Assembly: GCA_015143735.1 (NCBI GenBank)
Contig: VKHC01000037.1
Span: 1-24,622 of the forward strand
Direction of reading: 5' to 3'
Length of the DNA stretch: 24,622 bases
DNA from: Synura sp. LO234KE
Taxonomy: Eukaryota; Sar; Synurophyceae; Synurales; Mallomonadaceae
The notes beneath the pieces are model-generated. The model was not told the DNA's origin, made no database searches, and saw only the letters and a program-made list of their open reading frames with translations. The translations under genes and the position numbers were made by a program. Shown here one piece after another: positions 1 through 10,894 of the stretch. Every line of letters starts with the position of its first letter. Within the stretch, counting starts at the first letter, position 1.

Positions 1-187
1 CATATACCAGCCTTTGTCGAGAGCTTCCCCAGGCGCCCTGTTGGGAGATTGAAGTTATGCGAGCGTTAGGGGGCTGATATGTGCTCGTGCGCTTACCTTT
101 AATGGAGGAAGCTGTCAGCAGCTGCTGGTCAACATGGTTTGGAGGCGAAGGAAGACAATGTCAGTGGACCGCATATATAGCAAGATG

Positions 188-690
188 TTAGTGCCCACAT
201 TGTTTGCCTATGTTGAGCTTCTGAAACGTTATATTTCGTGAGATATTAAATATCATAGCTAGAAAAAAATACGAAATCACCAATCTTCAACTTCAACTTG
301 AAGTTGAAGATGCGATAACTTCAGTATACACCTTTCACACACATTTATGTTTTATAGTGCGACTATGAATATGCGCTCATGTAGTGCTTCTGAAAATTTA
401 TATTTCGTGAGATATTTGAAATCTTAGCTCGAGAAAAAACAAAAGAAACAAATCTTCAACTTCAACTTGAAGTGAAGCGAAAATTTCTTCTAGTAAGTTA
501 TTTCAATTTAAGATATCTAGTGCAACAAACAATATGCGCCCATGAAGAGCTTCTGAAATTTCATATATTTCGTGTGATATTAGATTTGTTTGGTCCAAAA
601 ATGAAATCTTATTGAAATTAAATATACGAATTCTTATTGAAGGTTATTAGATTTATGGTATTTTGGCAAACAATAGGCGCCTATGTTGAG
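188..690. repeat. Diverged ~165-bp sub-repeats inside the 1.75-kb unit
   Basis: The motif gcttctgaaa followed by a tatttcgtgagatatt-type block recurs at about 217, 386 and 549. Each is preceded by a tagtgc...catg-type block, and a fourth partial copy (ttggcaaacaataggcgcc...) lies near 664. Spacings are 169, 163 and roughly 140 bases. The first two monomers carry the cttcaacttcaacttgaagt palindrome near their ends. The pattern looks like an old satellite-like array now embedded in the larger unit; the same block repeats in copy 2 at 1851-2353. Confidence 0.75.
283..311. repeat. 29-base near-perfect palindrome
   Basis: Two 14-base arms (atcttcaacttcaa and its reverse complement) flank a single central c. 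Copy 2 has it at 1946-1974. A shortened, imperfect version occurs in the next sub-repeat near 453-475. It could form a hairpin or cruciform; no terminator function is implied. Confidence 0.9.
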
Positions 691-967
691 GATCCATTAA
701 ACTCCCGCGCTGTTCAAGAACTTAAATCTACTGTAATGATAGCGTCATATAGCCTTTTTCGAGCCACCGCCATTCCTGCTCAGCCGTAGCTAACCTCCAG
801 ATTGGTGAAATATAGTAAGGAAAAACGAATAATAGCAGGAATTATAGCTTGGAGTGGTGGGGGTTCCTTAGATCTGTAACTGCTTGAAAGGGTTACTACA
901 CTGGCATTGCCCCACGTCTTTGCCTTCTACCCCTACAAGTAGCTAGTGCACACCCCACCTGAGAGGT

Positions 968-991
968 GCTCCGAGTGAAATCACTCGGAGC
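968..991. repeat. 11-bp-stem palindrome
   Basis: gctccgagtga and its exact reverse complement are separated by only aa. The second copy lies at 2631-2654. The GC-rich stem followed by ctctaaacactcggtctcggg, which repeats part of the arm, suggests a conserved structural element of the repeat unit. Confidence 0.9.
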
Positions 992-1167
992 TCTAAACAC
1001 TCGGTCTCGGGACTCGCGATTTGGTTCACCGGGTGTGGTGAGTTTAGTGAGCGACACGGGTGTCCTGGATTGTGTCTTGTAGTTCTTTGTATGCCTTAAC
1101 TAACTTGACAGAGGACAGCCTGCGAGAACCATTAAGTGAAATATTTAATTACATCGGGACACTACGC

Positions 1168-1340
1168 AACCCACCCCTCCGCACAAACCGCCCGTCACCA
1201 CACCATTCATTCGCCCTTCTGCCACCAGACCACCACCTCAGTGCTATACTACGACATCCGCCCCTCCATTACACCACCCACACCACCACCACACAACCCG
1301 CCCCTCTACTACACCACCCACGACCCTCTACTAATCCAGA
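1168..1340. other. C-rich, G-poor low-complexity tract (CCA/CCAC-rich)
   Basis: The plus strand is dominated by c, a and t with almost no g, built from irregular ccacc, cacacc and cgcccctc motifs; it repeats in copy 2 at 2831-3003. An open frame of 149 codons (1060-1509, repeated at 2723-3172) crosses it, but it opens with GTG and holds no ATG before its end. An overlapping 79-codon frame also opens with GTG. The Pro/Thr/His-rich translation is what such a tract gives in any frame, so I do not call a protein. The strand asymmetry, which puts g-runs on the minus strand, is the real feature. Confidence 0.6.
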
Positions 1341-1754
1341 GTATTACGCTTTTGCGGGTTGGGACATTTTTTTAAAACTGCTGCTGTTACTTCTAGCGAC
1401 TTTTTCTACACTAGTACTCAGAAAAGCTTTTCAGCTAGCGTTTTCTGTAATATTTATATTTACGTGTGTGCTAGAGCGGGATGTGCCGGCTCCATGTGTC
1501 ATGCTGTAACGTTTTTGACATGAGATGACATATGTGTGGCGCGGGACAGTGTGTCACGCTTGTATAGCGTTTAAGCGACGTTAGCAATAAGGGAATATCG
1601 AACATGAGCTAGGAGGCAGGTATACACAACAGGGAGAGAGTACAGGCATGTTCGGGGAACTTCAGAGGAGGTCAAGTAACATCGCTGAGGGGGAAGATTG
1701 TGCGGGAGGGCTACGGGAAGTTACCTGGCGCTGAAGGTACCTAGCGGTGAGCGG

Positions 1755-3417
1755 CATATACCAGCCTTTGTCGAGAGCTTCCCCAGGCGCCCTGTTGGGA
1801 GATTGAAGTTATGCGAGCGTTAGGGGGCTGACCGCATATATAGCAAGATGTTAGTGCCCACATTGTTTGCCTATGTTGAGCTTCTGAAACGTTATATTTC
1901 GTGAGATATTAAATATCATAGCTAGAAAAAAATACGAAATCACCAATCTTCAACTTCAACTTGAAGTTGAAGATGCGATAACTTCAGTATACACCTTTCA
2001 CACACATTTATGTTTTATAGTGCGACTATGAATATGCGCTCATGTAGTGCTTCTGAAAATTTATATTTCGTGAGATATTTGAAATCTTAGCTCGAGAAAA
2101 AACAAAAGAAACAAATCTTCAACTTCAACTTGAAGTGAAGCGAAAATTTCTTCTAGTAAGTTATTTCAATTTAAGATATCTAGTGCAACAAACAATATGC
2201 GCCCATGAAGAGCTTCTGAAATTTCATATATTTCGTGTGATATTAGATTTGTTTGGTCCAAAAATGAAATCTTATTGAAATTAAATATACGAATTCTTAT
2301 TGAAGGTTATTAGATTTATGGTATTTTGGCAAACAATAGGCGCCTATGTTGAGGATCCATTAAACTCCCGCGCTGTTCAAGAACTTAAATCTACTGTAAT
2401 GATAGCGTCATATAGCCTTTTTCGAGCCACCGCCATTCCTGCTCAGCCGTAGCTAACCTCCAGATTGGTGAAATATAGTAAGGAAAAACGAATAATAGCA
2501 GGAATTATAGCTTGGAGTGGTGGGGGTTCCTTAGATCTGTAACTGCTTGAAAGGGTTACTACACTGGCATTGCCCCACGTCTTTGCCTTCTACCCCTACA
2601 AGTAGCTAGTGCACACCCCACCTGAGAGGTGCTCCGAGTGAAATCACTCGGAGCTCTAAACACTCGGTCTCGGGACTCGCGATTTGGTTCACCGGGTGTG
2701 GTGAGTTTAGTGAGCGACACGGGTGTCCTGGATTGTGTCTTGTAGTTCTTTGTATGCCTTAACTAACTTGACAGAGGACAGCCTGCGAGAACCATTAAGT
2801 GAAATATTTAATTACATCGGGACACTACGCAACCCACCCCTCCGCACAAACCGCCCGTCACCACACCATTCATTCGCCCTTCTGCCACCAGACCACCACC
2901 TCAGTGCTATACTACGACATCCGCCCCTCCATTACACCACCCACACCACCACCACACAACCCGCCCCTCTACTACACCACCCACGACCCTCTACTAATCC
3001 AGAGTATTACGCTTTTGCGGGTTGGGACATTTTTTTAAAACTGCTGCTGTTACTTCTAGCGACTTTTTCTACACTAGTACTCAGAAAAGCTTTTCAGCTA
3101 GCGTTTTCTGTAATATTTATATTTACGTGTGTGCTAGAGCGGGATGTGCCGGCTCCATGTGTCATGCTGTAACGTTTTTGACATGAGATGACATATGTGT
3201 GGCGCGGGACAGTGTGTCACGCTTGTATAGCGTTTAAGCGACGTTAGCAATAAGGGAATATCGAACATGAGCTAGGAGGCAGGTATACACAACAGGGAGA
3301 GAGTACAGGCATGTTCGGGGAACTTCAGAGGAGGTCAAGTAACATCGCTGAGGGGGAAGATTGTGCGGGAGGGCTACGGGAAGTTACCTGGCGCTGAAGG
3401 TACCTAGCGGTGAGCGG
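1755..3417. repeat. Tandem 1.75-kb unit, copy 2 (91-bp deletion)
   Basis: Same sequence as 1-1754 but 1663 bases long. The missing block is bases 78-168 of copy 1. The breakpoint joins ...gggctga to ccgcatata..., and both ends of the lost block share the dinucleotide ga, so the deletion has 2-base microhomology. Apparent identity elsewhere means the duplication is recent, or under gene conversion, or an assembly product. Confidence 0.95.
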
Positions 3418-3604
3418 CATATACCAGCCTTTGTCGAGAGCTTCCCCAGGCGCCCTGTTGGGAGATTGAAGTTATGCGAGCGTTAGGGGGCTGATATGTG
3501 CTCGTGCGCTTACCTTTAATGGAGGAAGCTGTCAGCAGCTGCTGGTCAACATGGTTTGGAGGCGAAGGAAGACAATGTCAGTGGACCGCATATATAGCAA
3601 GATG
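3418..3604. repeat. Tandem 1.75-kb unit, copy 3 (first 187 bases only)
   Basis: Matches bases 1-187 of copy 1 and stops at ...tagcaagatg, after which unique sequence begins. It keeps the 91-base block that copy 2 lacks, so the deletion is private to copy 2. The truncation marks the right edge of the array. Confidence 0.95.
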
Positions 3605-4204
3605 GAAGGTAATTCCAAGCAGAAATTAACTATTGAAGCATAGTTGACGATTAGAAATCAAGGTACCTCGAAGATTTGACCATTGGAGGGTAGTATCAGA
3701 GCTTCTATTTGGTGGGTGAGCCGTTATTGGCCTCAAGAAACTTCTTCCTTTGCTGCATGGACTGTAGAGATCCGTCTAATATGGGGTACATTTGACGGCC
3801 AAACTTTCCAACTTTTTCTGAGAAGCTATTTACGATCAGGTGATTTGGGTAATTATTTGAGCGCTTTTAAATATGATACCGGCAAATTTTTATCCTATCT
3901 CCTTGTATATCTTGTTAATTAAAATCTATTGTTGATTTAATTTGCTTGAATTTTCTGCTCTGATCGGAATTAGTTTTTTTGATGGGGTGGGGTTAGTTTT
4001 GATGTTACTTGATGTAAAATAAGTTGTTTTACCAGCGGTCTTTGCTTATTCCTTGAGATATCCTGTTTCTTCTATATATTTGACATTATGACATTTACTT
4101 AAACTTCAAAGTTTCGTCGTTGCGAGGTTTTAGCGTTAAGTGTGCGTCCAAAGTCGACCAGGTAGTGAGGTAAAAGTGCTACCGAAGCTCTTTTCATATC
4201 CCTG
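3605..4204. other. Unique AT-rich spacer, no recognised gene
   Basis: This stretch lies between the tandem array and the left arm of the inverted pair. An open frame of 79 codons at 3683-3922 opens with a non-ATG codon and resembles nothing I know. A tagtatcagagc motif at about 3691 is one base from the plant Copia-type initiator-Met primer-binding motif, but no LTR end lies beside it. Confidence 0.4.
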
Positions 4205-4620
4205 CGGTCTTGGAAAAGCAGCTGCGGCATATTTCCATATAACCCCGTCTTACGTTTTCTTTTGGTAACGTGCACTTCCATGAGAGCTCTTGACCGACTA
4301 ATACTTTGAACATATTTTCCGCTTGTAATCTCTTGATCCACGCTAATAATAGGGCCATCATAAATTTCTGTAGATCCTATAATGTAATATTAATGTAAGG
4401 ATAAAACTACAGAAAACAACGCCCACTAACACCAGTAAACTAACGTATGTTTGTCTTCCTACGAATACCAAGTTCTTTATGTAAAATTGATTTCGAAAAC
4501 GGATCTTTTCCACTGCGTAAACTATTTGCTAGGTAAACCCAACGTTCTCGATTTACCTTTTTGCCAAATACTCGATAATTTCAGTGTATCTTTTCGCGGG
4601 AGAACAATTCTGCCATAAAC
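4205..4620 (-). pseudogene. Left arm of an inverted gene-like pair (unidentified coding relic)
   Basis: Read on the minus strand, this is clearly similar to the plus-strand segment 6425-6815, with substitutions and small indels. A conceptual reading gives an open stretch ending ...LHKELGIRRKTNIR, then a 68-base segment that starts GTTAGT and ends TATAG (minus strand, 4377-4444), then STEIYDGPIISVDQEITSG and KYVQSISRSRAL, the latter almost the same in the right arm. If the 68 bases are an intron, the frame is kept across it. The part before it looks vaguely like a helix-turn-helix (S-x-x-x-L-x-x-E-L-G-I), as in transposase N-termini, but this is only a guess. An upstream stop on the minus strand (near 4590) and indels relative to the other arm argue for decay. 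Function unknown. Confidence 0.55.
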
Positions 4621-6424
4621 CGTATTTTATGCGGTTTCTATTTACACTACTACTGCTCGGTACTCTGGTACCGACACTCTTTTTATATTCATTTCCTTTC
4701 CTGATCAGCGGACGGTACGGTGACCGTCGGCAGAGCTATCCTTAATCCACGGTAGTACCTGTCTAGTGGTACTGGTTTTGTTGGTAGAACTACACCTATC
4801 TTGTCTAAAACGTATAGAAACGTGTGATTACACTACTACTACGTTGAATCTACTGCACTTTTTACTTCTGTTCTACTTCGTTGATTGTATCTCAAATTGA
4901 ATAGCTTGTTTAGGTAGTTACACTCGATGAGCCAAAGATGATGATACTTATTTACGTACGGTGGCAACGGAGGGCTTTATCCACTCGTAACATGCTTTGA
5001 ATTACTCTTTGCAAGCGGCATGAGACGTGTGCGCGTGAGGATGGAAGTGAAACGTGATATCAAGACGTGACAGCGGGGACGGTTCTATCAGAGCTGAAAA
5101 GGAAGGAATAGAGTGAGGCTGGAGTTAATGGTGAGAGTATATCGCTGCGCAAGTGATTGAGGAATGATGTTGGAATATGTGGTGATGTGCTGCGGTGGTT
5201 ATCACGAAGGGGTGATATGCTAGTTAACGTATCTGCCGTAATGGAGGTTGCGCCAGTGCACGTTTGGAGCATATCCGAAGCTCCTGATGGAATGCTATGG
5301 CTATCTGCAGGTGAAACACATTTTGGAACAAATATATGAGGTGCAGGCGAAAGGAACGGCATGTTGACACCATATGGCGGGAGTTGAAGCCGACGTGGGA
5401 ATTTACGAACCTGGCGGATTAAGTGAAAAGGTGATTTTTCTCGAGATATGAGGTGATCTGGATGATTAGTGATGAGCAAAACCAGTGGAAATATGTGAAT
5501 AAAATATATCAACTATTATCTTGTTCAATAACAACCTGAGGACACTTATGGATCTCTTAGCCTTGAGGGGCGGAATTTGCATTTTACAAAAATTGAGTTT
5601 TGGGACGAATTCTTCCTAAATTTCGATGTTTAATCAATTTATGGCCCTAATAATGATGTAAATGCAAAGAAATGAATTGGATGAAAGTTCTTCGAGATCC
5701 GATTCAATTTTTCCGTACCTGAACAAAATATTCTAATTTGGGTAATTTATAAGGGTAGATGGAGGTTCAAGACAAAGTAGTTGTAGCCCTAATATCTTAT
5801 TATTCATATCTAAATTATATTGCTTACTACTTCACTGAAATACGAGCTTAATTTTCTTGATTTTTCAAACTGAACCCTGAAATTTGAAAAATATTCACTT
5901 GTCATTATTTTCTGCTTCTCTTATAATTTTCAATTTTGGCAGGACTGAGAAGTATTTCGGTCCTGATTTGAGGTCCAAACTCGCCGTATTTACTGAGACA
6001 TTTGCTTTGAACGATGATCAAAATTTTCGAAAATTTCGGGGACGTAACGGTATTTTCAGCTGCCAGCTGTGTGCCCTTACAGGTTACCCCGTGACATTTT
6101 CGTGATTTCTAAGTTGAGTTTTTGGCTGAATTAATCTTAGACACTGACCCGCTTTGTTTGCATTTGCACTTGAGTCGTTGCGACCGAGTAGCTCGTTGAT
6201 TGTTTTAGTGACGTGCACTAAAGAGTATTCCGAACAGGCAGATTTTGATGCTGTCGAAAGCTAACTCTTAGCGAATAGATGAATTTGACAAGAAGGCCAG
6301 ACTCGGCTAAATTCGCGTGAAATTTTTACACCTACGCTCCTTATATCCGGATTCTTGAGGGAGAGAGTTTGGCAAAAATCCGCGGCAATGTCCCTCCCTA
6401 AACTGGTGGACGAGGACAGGGTTC
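4621..6424. other. Spacer between the inverted arms, no confident gene
   Basis: The longest frame is 150 codons on the minus strand at 5060-5512, opening with TTG; its plus-strand shadow is a 60-codon TTG frame at 5157-5339. Neither resembles a known family. The left part (4640-4930) has many tactactac-type runs and short palindromes such as gacggt...accgtc near 4709. A 73-codon frame at 5884-6105 also opens without ATG. If the pair is a transposon with long inverted ends, a transposase would be expected here and is not visible. Confidence 0.4.
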
Positions 6425-6815
6425 CGCCGTTAAGGTAAGCTAAAAATATAGTATATTGCAAAAAGGTAAATCAAGAACGTCGGGTTTACCTACTAGTAAC
6501 TGCCTCAAAACGACCCTTTTCAAATTGCAAATAAGCGACCGAATTTTATCTAAGAATTTGGTTCTCGTAGGAATGCAAACATACGTTAGTTTACTGTTGA
6601 TAGTGGGCGTTGTTTTCTATAATTTTATTCTTATATCAATTACAGTATAGGATCTACAGATATTTATAATGGCCCTATTATTAAAGTAGATCAAGATGTT
6701 ACAAGTACAAAATACGTTCAAAGCATTAGTCGGTCAAGAGCTCTCGTCGAAGGTCGAATAGATCAGTGGTACACAAAACGTAAGAAAGGGTTAGTTGGAA
6801 ATTTGCTGAATTTTA
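6425..6815 (+). pseudogene. Right arm of the inverted gene-like pair
   Basis: Plus-strand homologue of 4205-4620 read on the minus strand. It keeps the same order: aaaaaggtaaatc block, a region equivalent to LSKNLVLVG, a 66-base GTTAGT...TATAG segment (6585-6650), then peptides DIYNGPIIKVDQDVTS and KYVQSISRSRALVE. Compared with the left arm it has a one-base deletion just before the cgtagg block and an in-frame TAA earlier, so it cannot code for the full protein without frame changes. The arms read outward, away from an approximately 1.8-kb spacer. Confidence 0.55.
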
Positions 6816-9050
6816 AATCCAGTTTTCATTCAAGCCGTGTAGGAACAATTAATAAGAATGAAGAAACCCATCATGAATTAATATGTTCAATAAATTTGGG
6901 CTCTTTATGATAGGCGATGACCGAAAGGTTTGCTTTTGAACAAACATGGAAGAATAGGAATGAATATAATGGAGTTAGTGCAATAAAGTCAGGCAAATTC
7001 GATGTTGTAGCAGACCCCATATATTTTTTAAATCAGCTCGTTAATTACATAAAAATTAACGGCCTCCCATGAACCATGAGGCAAGTCCCGTTGCACCGAG
7101 TAGGAGGAACCGAGGGGCTACCTCGGATAGCAGACCCCATATTATTAAAATTTACTTTTGATGCATTCAACTTAGTAACGGAGAAAACTTTATCAATTTT
7201 TCGGTTTCTCATCCATATAAAGCGGATGATGATTTTCTATTTTCTGCAGTTTGCTGGAGTTTGAAAGCTAGATCAATGTCATTATCAATCATTAGGTGGA
7301 AGGACGACGAAGAAATTGCGCAAATCTGTTGCATTCACGAAAGTACAGCTACCAAAACTCACTTAACGGGTACTTTTCAACGCAGCTTCGAGGGTTATAT
7401 AAAGAGGGGAACGACCATATCACGACAAACAACACGTCGACGATGGTTAAATTCGTTTCCATCAAAGAACAATTTTTCTCAAAGGGAACGTGTATATGAT
7501 AAATTTCAATTCATAGGCGACTAGAATAGCGATTTTATATCATTTCATGCACGCAACCATGCAGGTCTCGTGGATGTTGCGTGATCTTGTTAAATATCAA
7601 AAAAACATCCAAAAAGTAAAAAAATTCAAAATTTACGTTGTCAATATACAATAAAAATTTGAAACAGATATTAGGGTGTATTTGAACGCCCTCATTTTTA
7701 TATGCTGGCGTATAAAAAAATGAGCGAATCAAATTTTTTATACGCCAAATTTTAAACGCTTGAACGCCTTTTCCGTGTTTTTTCTTACACTTGCGCGTAT
7801 TTTACGCAACAACACGCACTTGTTTTTAATATGAGTTATCTTGAATATGTTAATTAATATGATTACAGTGCTTCGAAGAAATGTTCATATAACCTGAAAT
7901 ATTGGTTAGGAGGGCCTGCTTGAATCGAGTTGGACATAGGAAAATTTGGATGAGGTTGGAGATGATTCTATGAGCGATGTAGATAATATTATTTTTTATT
8001 TTAAAACTCTTCATAAAATTATAAGGCGTGAAATAGGATATGCTCTGGGGACATTTGCCCTAAATGAAACGTTAAGACAGGGATGTTTTGCATCTTTTGT
8101 TGAGCGAATATTATTTTGGCTGCTGTTTCGTATCGACTGCAGAGGTCGGATTTATTTTGAGGGCTCGAGTTTTCTGATGAAGAAATGGTAAGCGTACGAA
8201 TCTTCCTCTCAATATTTATATTTATTTAGTGCCGAGTAGGCTCACTTGTTCTTCTTTTTGATTTCGCTATATGAACCATTTTGCGTATCCGTTGGCTGGC
8301 TTCGTTGCTTGACTCTTTGTCTCGCGTCACTAGGGGTCCCATGGGTCTATTTTTCTAGTATGAATCCAGGAGAGGCAGCTAACTTATAAGACTAACCTTC
8401 ACCTTGCATTTAGCGTTAAAAGGAATAAATAGGCTTCTTTATTTCCACTTCGCCGCGTGTTTGTTCCCCTGTGGGTTGTACGGGCGCTGCCGCTTGTAGA
8501 ATCACCGCTGTTTACTTCGGGCGGGTCGTAAGCAATAGCTATCACTCCCACTAGCTATTGTGGGATAGATAGTAAAACTAGCTGCAATTAAAAAGTTTGA
8601 AAGAGGTACATAAACTTTTGCATTAGTATTAACAGCTTTAAGAAATGGTGGTGATTGATATTCATGGGACCCAAAAAAATAAGCGAGCAAGAGCCGCGTT
8701 TTAAGCCCCTAGCCAGTAATATTGGTTCTTACACGCAACCTGAGACACACTCTTTAGCCTATTCTACCGAATATTTCCGTTACGGCTTTCCCGAGCATAT
8801 TCACAACAATAAAAGGGAAAAGGGGAACAATGTATAGAGTCGCCGAAGTTCAAATGCACTCCTGCTGATACGAATAGTCTAAATACTGTTTCCAAACCTC
8901 AAAAAAGGGATTTCTTTGGTTAGAAGTTCTAAATTCTAATTACCTCGACTATTTTTCGAAATTATTGAAGTGTTCAAATAAACCGTGTAAAAAAACACAC
9001 AAAACCTCAATCACGTAAAAATAGGCGAGTAAAATTCGGTGTTCAAACAG
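6816..9050. other. AT-rich stretch with short, unassigned open frames
   Basis: The 15-base motif tagcagaccccatat occurs twice (about 7008 and 7128). Open frames at 7261-7524, 7946-8191 and 8655-8837 (plus) and 8502-8690 (minus) open with TTG, GTG or another non-ATG codon. The 7946-8191 frame has an internal ATG at 7970 that would give 73 residues with a hydrophobic, aromatic-rich middle. Composition of the 8502-8690 minus frame is protein-like (short helices, few stops), but no family is recognisable. These could be exon remains of decayed elements. Confidence 0.35.
7707..7746. repeat. 13-bp-stem hairpin with a competing overlapping stem
   Basis: ggcgtataaaaaa (7707-7719) pairs exactly with ttttttatacgcc (7734-7746) around a 14-base loop. 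The same 5' arm can instead pair with the upstream ctcatttttata at 7691-7702, because 7710-7724 reads gtataaaaaaatgag. The two structures are mutually exclusive. Nearby tgaacgcc occurs twice (7683 and 7759). This may be the end or core of a small MITE-like element. Confidence 0.7.
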
Positions 9051-9129
9051 TGGTATTTGTATCGCGTCCGTGACTTAACAATCTAATTTTTGTTAATCAT
9101 CTTCAATTCCTAGTTTGCCGTACATCACA
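9051..9129 (+). repeat. Probable 5' LTR remnant with a large internal deletion
   Basis: It begins tggtatttgtatcg and ends tttgccgtacatcaca, and both end segments match the ends of 13783-14492. Between the two matching blocks only about 15 bases remain, compared with about 650 in the right copy. The minus-strand frame at 9103-9357 overlaps it. Confidence 0.5.
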
Positions 9130-10894
9130 ATAAACAATTATTACCGATGAAGGCACAACCAAATGTTGTCCAATCATTTCCGATCCCTGTAATAATTCTC
9201 TAAAGGAGCTGATGCAATCAGGGATACAAAAATAACCTTGGGAAGCCAAATGGGCTCGACCAGTCGATGACCAATAATTGTCGTTGACAAATTTCAAGAC
9301 AACCTTGCTCAACAAATACTTGTTGACCAAACTTATGCTCGTTAAAATTGCATGCACGTCGATGGAAGCTCCCGGAAATGTATTCCAGTTTCTCTTTGAC
9401 TCAAATTCTTTAGGTCACTCAGAATGTAGGTGAGTACCTAAGTTAATCCTGCGGTTTGAGGGCAACGCTTTGTTGCTTCTCAGTAGGGGAAACGTTCCCT
9501 GAACAAGCTGTTCTGAACTATGGACAGGAATAAGTTTTTTGAGACCTATGGCTGTTGAAGTTCGCTTGGGGATACCCATTTTCTGATCAACTCAAATATT
9601 TTCAAGGTAGAATTATTATTTTTCTCGTCATATGACTTCAACTCGGTTTCAGTAAGGATTGAGCAATCATCATTCTCTATTCCAATTGAATACCGAAACT
9701 CTAAATTATATCTCCCTTTATACTTAAAGGAATATAAAGTACAGAGAATTCAATCCACTCCCTTTCGTGCATTTTCATGTCCTAGTTGGGAGTTAAATGT
9801 TTTCTCTCTATCTAAGTTTCTAAAGAATTGATAAGTTGTTAAATACGTCCCTACGACATTCAATAATATTCGTGTTTGTATCGTCCCTTGTTTAAATACA
9901 TCTTGGAATTACAACAAGAATAGGTAGAAATCTTTATGCTTAAACAGCATCTACGAACCCTTTCGACATTTTTTAAATTTATTATTCTGCTCTCATTTTA
10001 TGATTGCAGTTCAATTAAATCTAAAAATTACAGTGACGACAAAAATACACCAAAGTTTAAAATTGTAAGAAGTCATTGTACTGCTTCAGCATTTTGCAAG
10101 GAGGGTACAAGTAGCAGTCCGCTACTACTGCTAATAGAAAATACTAGTCCCTACATGAAGTGAAGAACAAATAAAAAAAAAAGAATCAAAGTAAACGCAG
10201 CGCGCGCGTATATCACGGATTCTCTTTTATTATGAATAGCCATGAGCTACTAAAATTTCTGTAGTGGAAACAATATTAAACTATTATGTTCTGTGTGTAT
10301 GACCTCGCTAAGCGTGGTATTAGTCCATGTCAAACATACCAGTATCAATATGCCGCTAGTGTTACGCTACTGCCTTGCTGAAAATAGACAGCAATACAAA
10401 ATTCTCCGGTACGGCTCCAAGCGATGCTGAACGCAAAGTGCAAGAACCAGAATAGCAAGCGTCTTCTACATCGTGTACCACCTCGAAGGAAATGGTTAGC
10501 ATGCGAGAAATGCTAATGGTACAAAAATAATGTAGATTTATTTTTACAAGCCTAGTACAAACAATATAATTGACAAAAAAAACACGGGAACTAATATACA
10601 TATAAGATTAGTAAATCTTATTATGTTAAATTAAGTTGTGTGAGCTTATGTTAAATTAAGTTGTGTGAGCTTGTTCTCACCAACAAAAACGCCATTTACT
10701 CTAATTTACCCTAATATTGGTGCTCGCGTAGCAGAGCTACCACACTAGAAGCTTCGATCTAACTGTAAACATTTTGGACAATAAATTAAACTACTTCCTC
10801 CTCGTCCTCGGTTTACGAAACTATAGAGGAAACATAATTGCATATCAGAAACTACTTTAAAATCAATACGTTGCTTGTACAGAACCTCGCTAAA
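9130..10894. other. Expected gag/protease region, not recognisable
   Basis: This interval should hold gag if the element ends are right, but no zinc knuckle (CCHC) or protease DTG motif was found. A minus-strand frame (9103-9357, open upstream to about 9410, GTG at its first possible start) reads like protein but matches nothing I know. A plus-strand ATG frame of 75 codons (9936-10163) starts with a hydrophobic, signal-like stretch (FFKFIILLSF). A minus-strand ATG frame of 79 codons lies at 10362-10601. Either could be spurious in AT-rich DNA. Confidence 0.35.
10621..10672. repeat. 25-bp tandem duplication
   Basis: atgttaaattaagttgtgtg plus agctt occurs exactly twice in a row at 10623-10647 and 10648-10672; the preceding tt also matches. 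No mismatch is seen between copies. Confidence 0.95.

Larger units (their letters stand above)
1..1754. repeat. Tandem 1.75-kb unit, copy 1 (full length)
   Basis: This segment recurs at 1755-3417 and its first 187 bases recur again at 3418-3604. By direct reading copies 1 and 2 appear identical apart from one 91-base block (78-168) present here and missing from copy 2. The unit contains diverged sub-repeats (188-690), two strong palindromes and a C-rich tract. Position 1 coincides with the first base aligned to copies 2 and 3, so the array may extend left of the window and its true phase is unknown. No ATG-started reading frame of useful length was found in it. An alternative reading is an LTR-like element with a 187-base terminal repeat, but no TG...CA ends, primer-binding site or retroelement protein is visible. 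Confidence 0.95.

Noticed and set aside
1060-1509. 149-codon frame repeated at 2723-3172
   Set aside because: Opens with GTG, has no usable ATG, and its Pro/Thr/His composition simply reflects the C-rich tract; identity of the two copies is due to the tandem duplication, not to selection on a protein.
3688-3702. tagtatcagagc resembling the initiator-Met primer-binding site of Copia elements
   Set aside because: One mismatch, no LTR end immediately upstream and no Copia protein downstream; a similar tatcagagct occurs by chance near 5087.
5060-5512. 150-codon minus-strand frame
   Set aside because: TTG start, no recognisable domain, low-complexity Ser/Pro/His content, and an overlapping frame on the other strand looks equally good.
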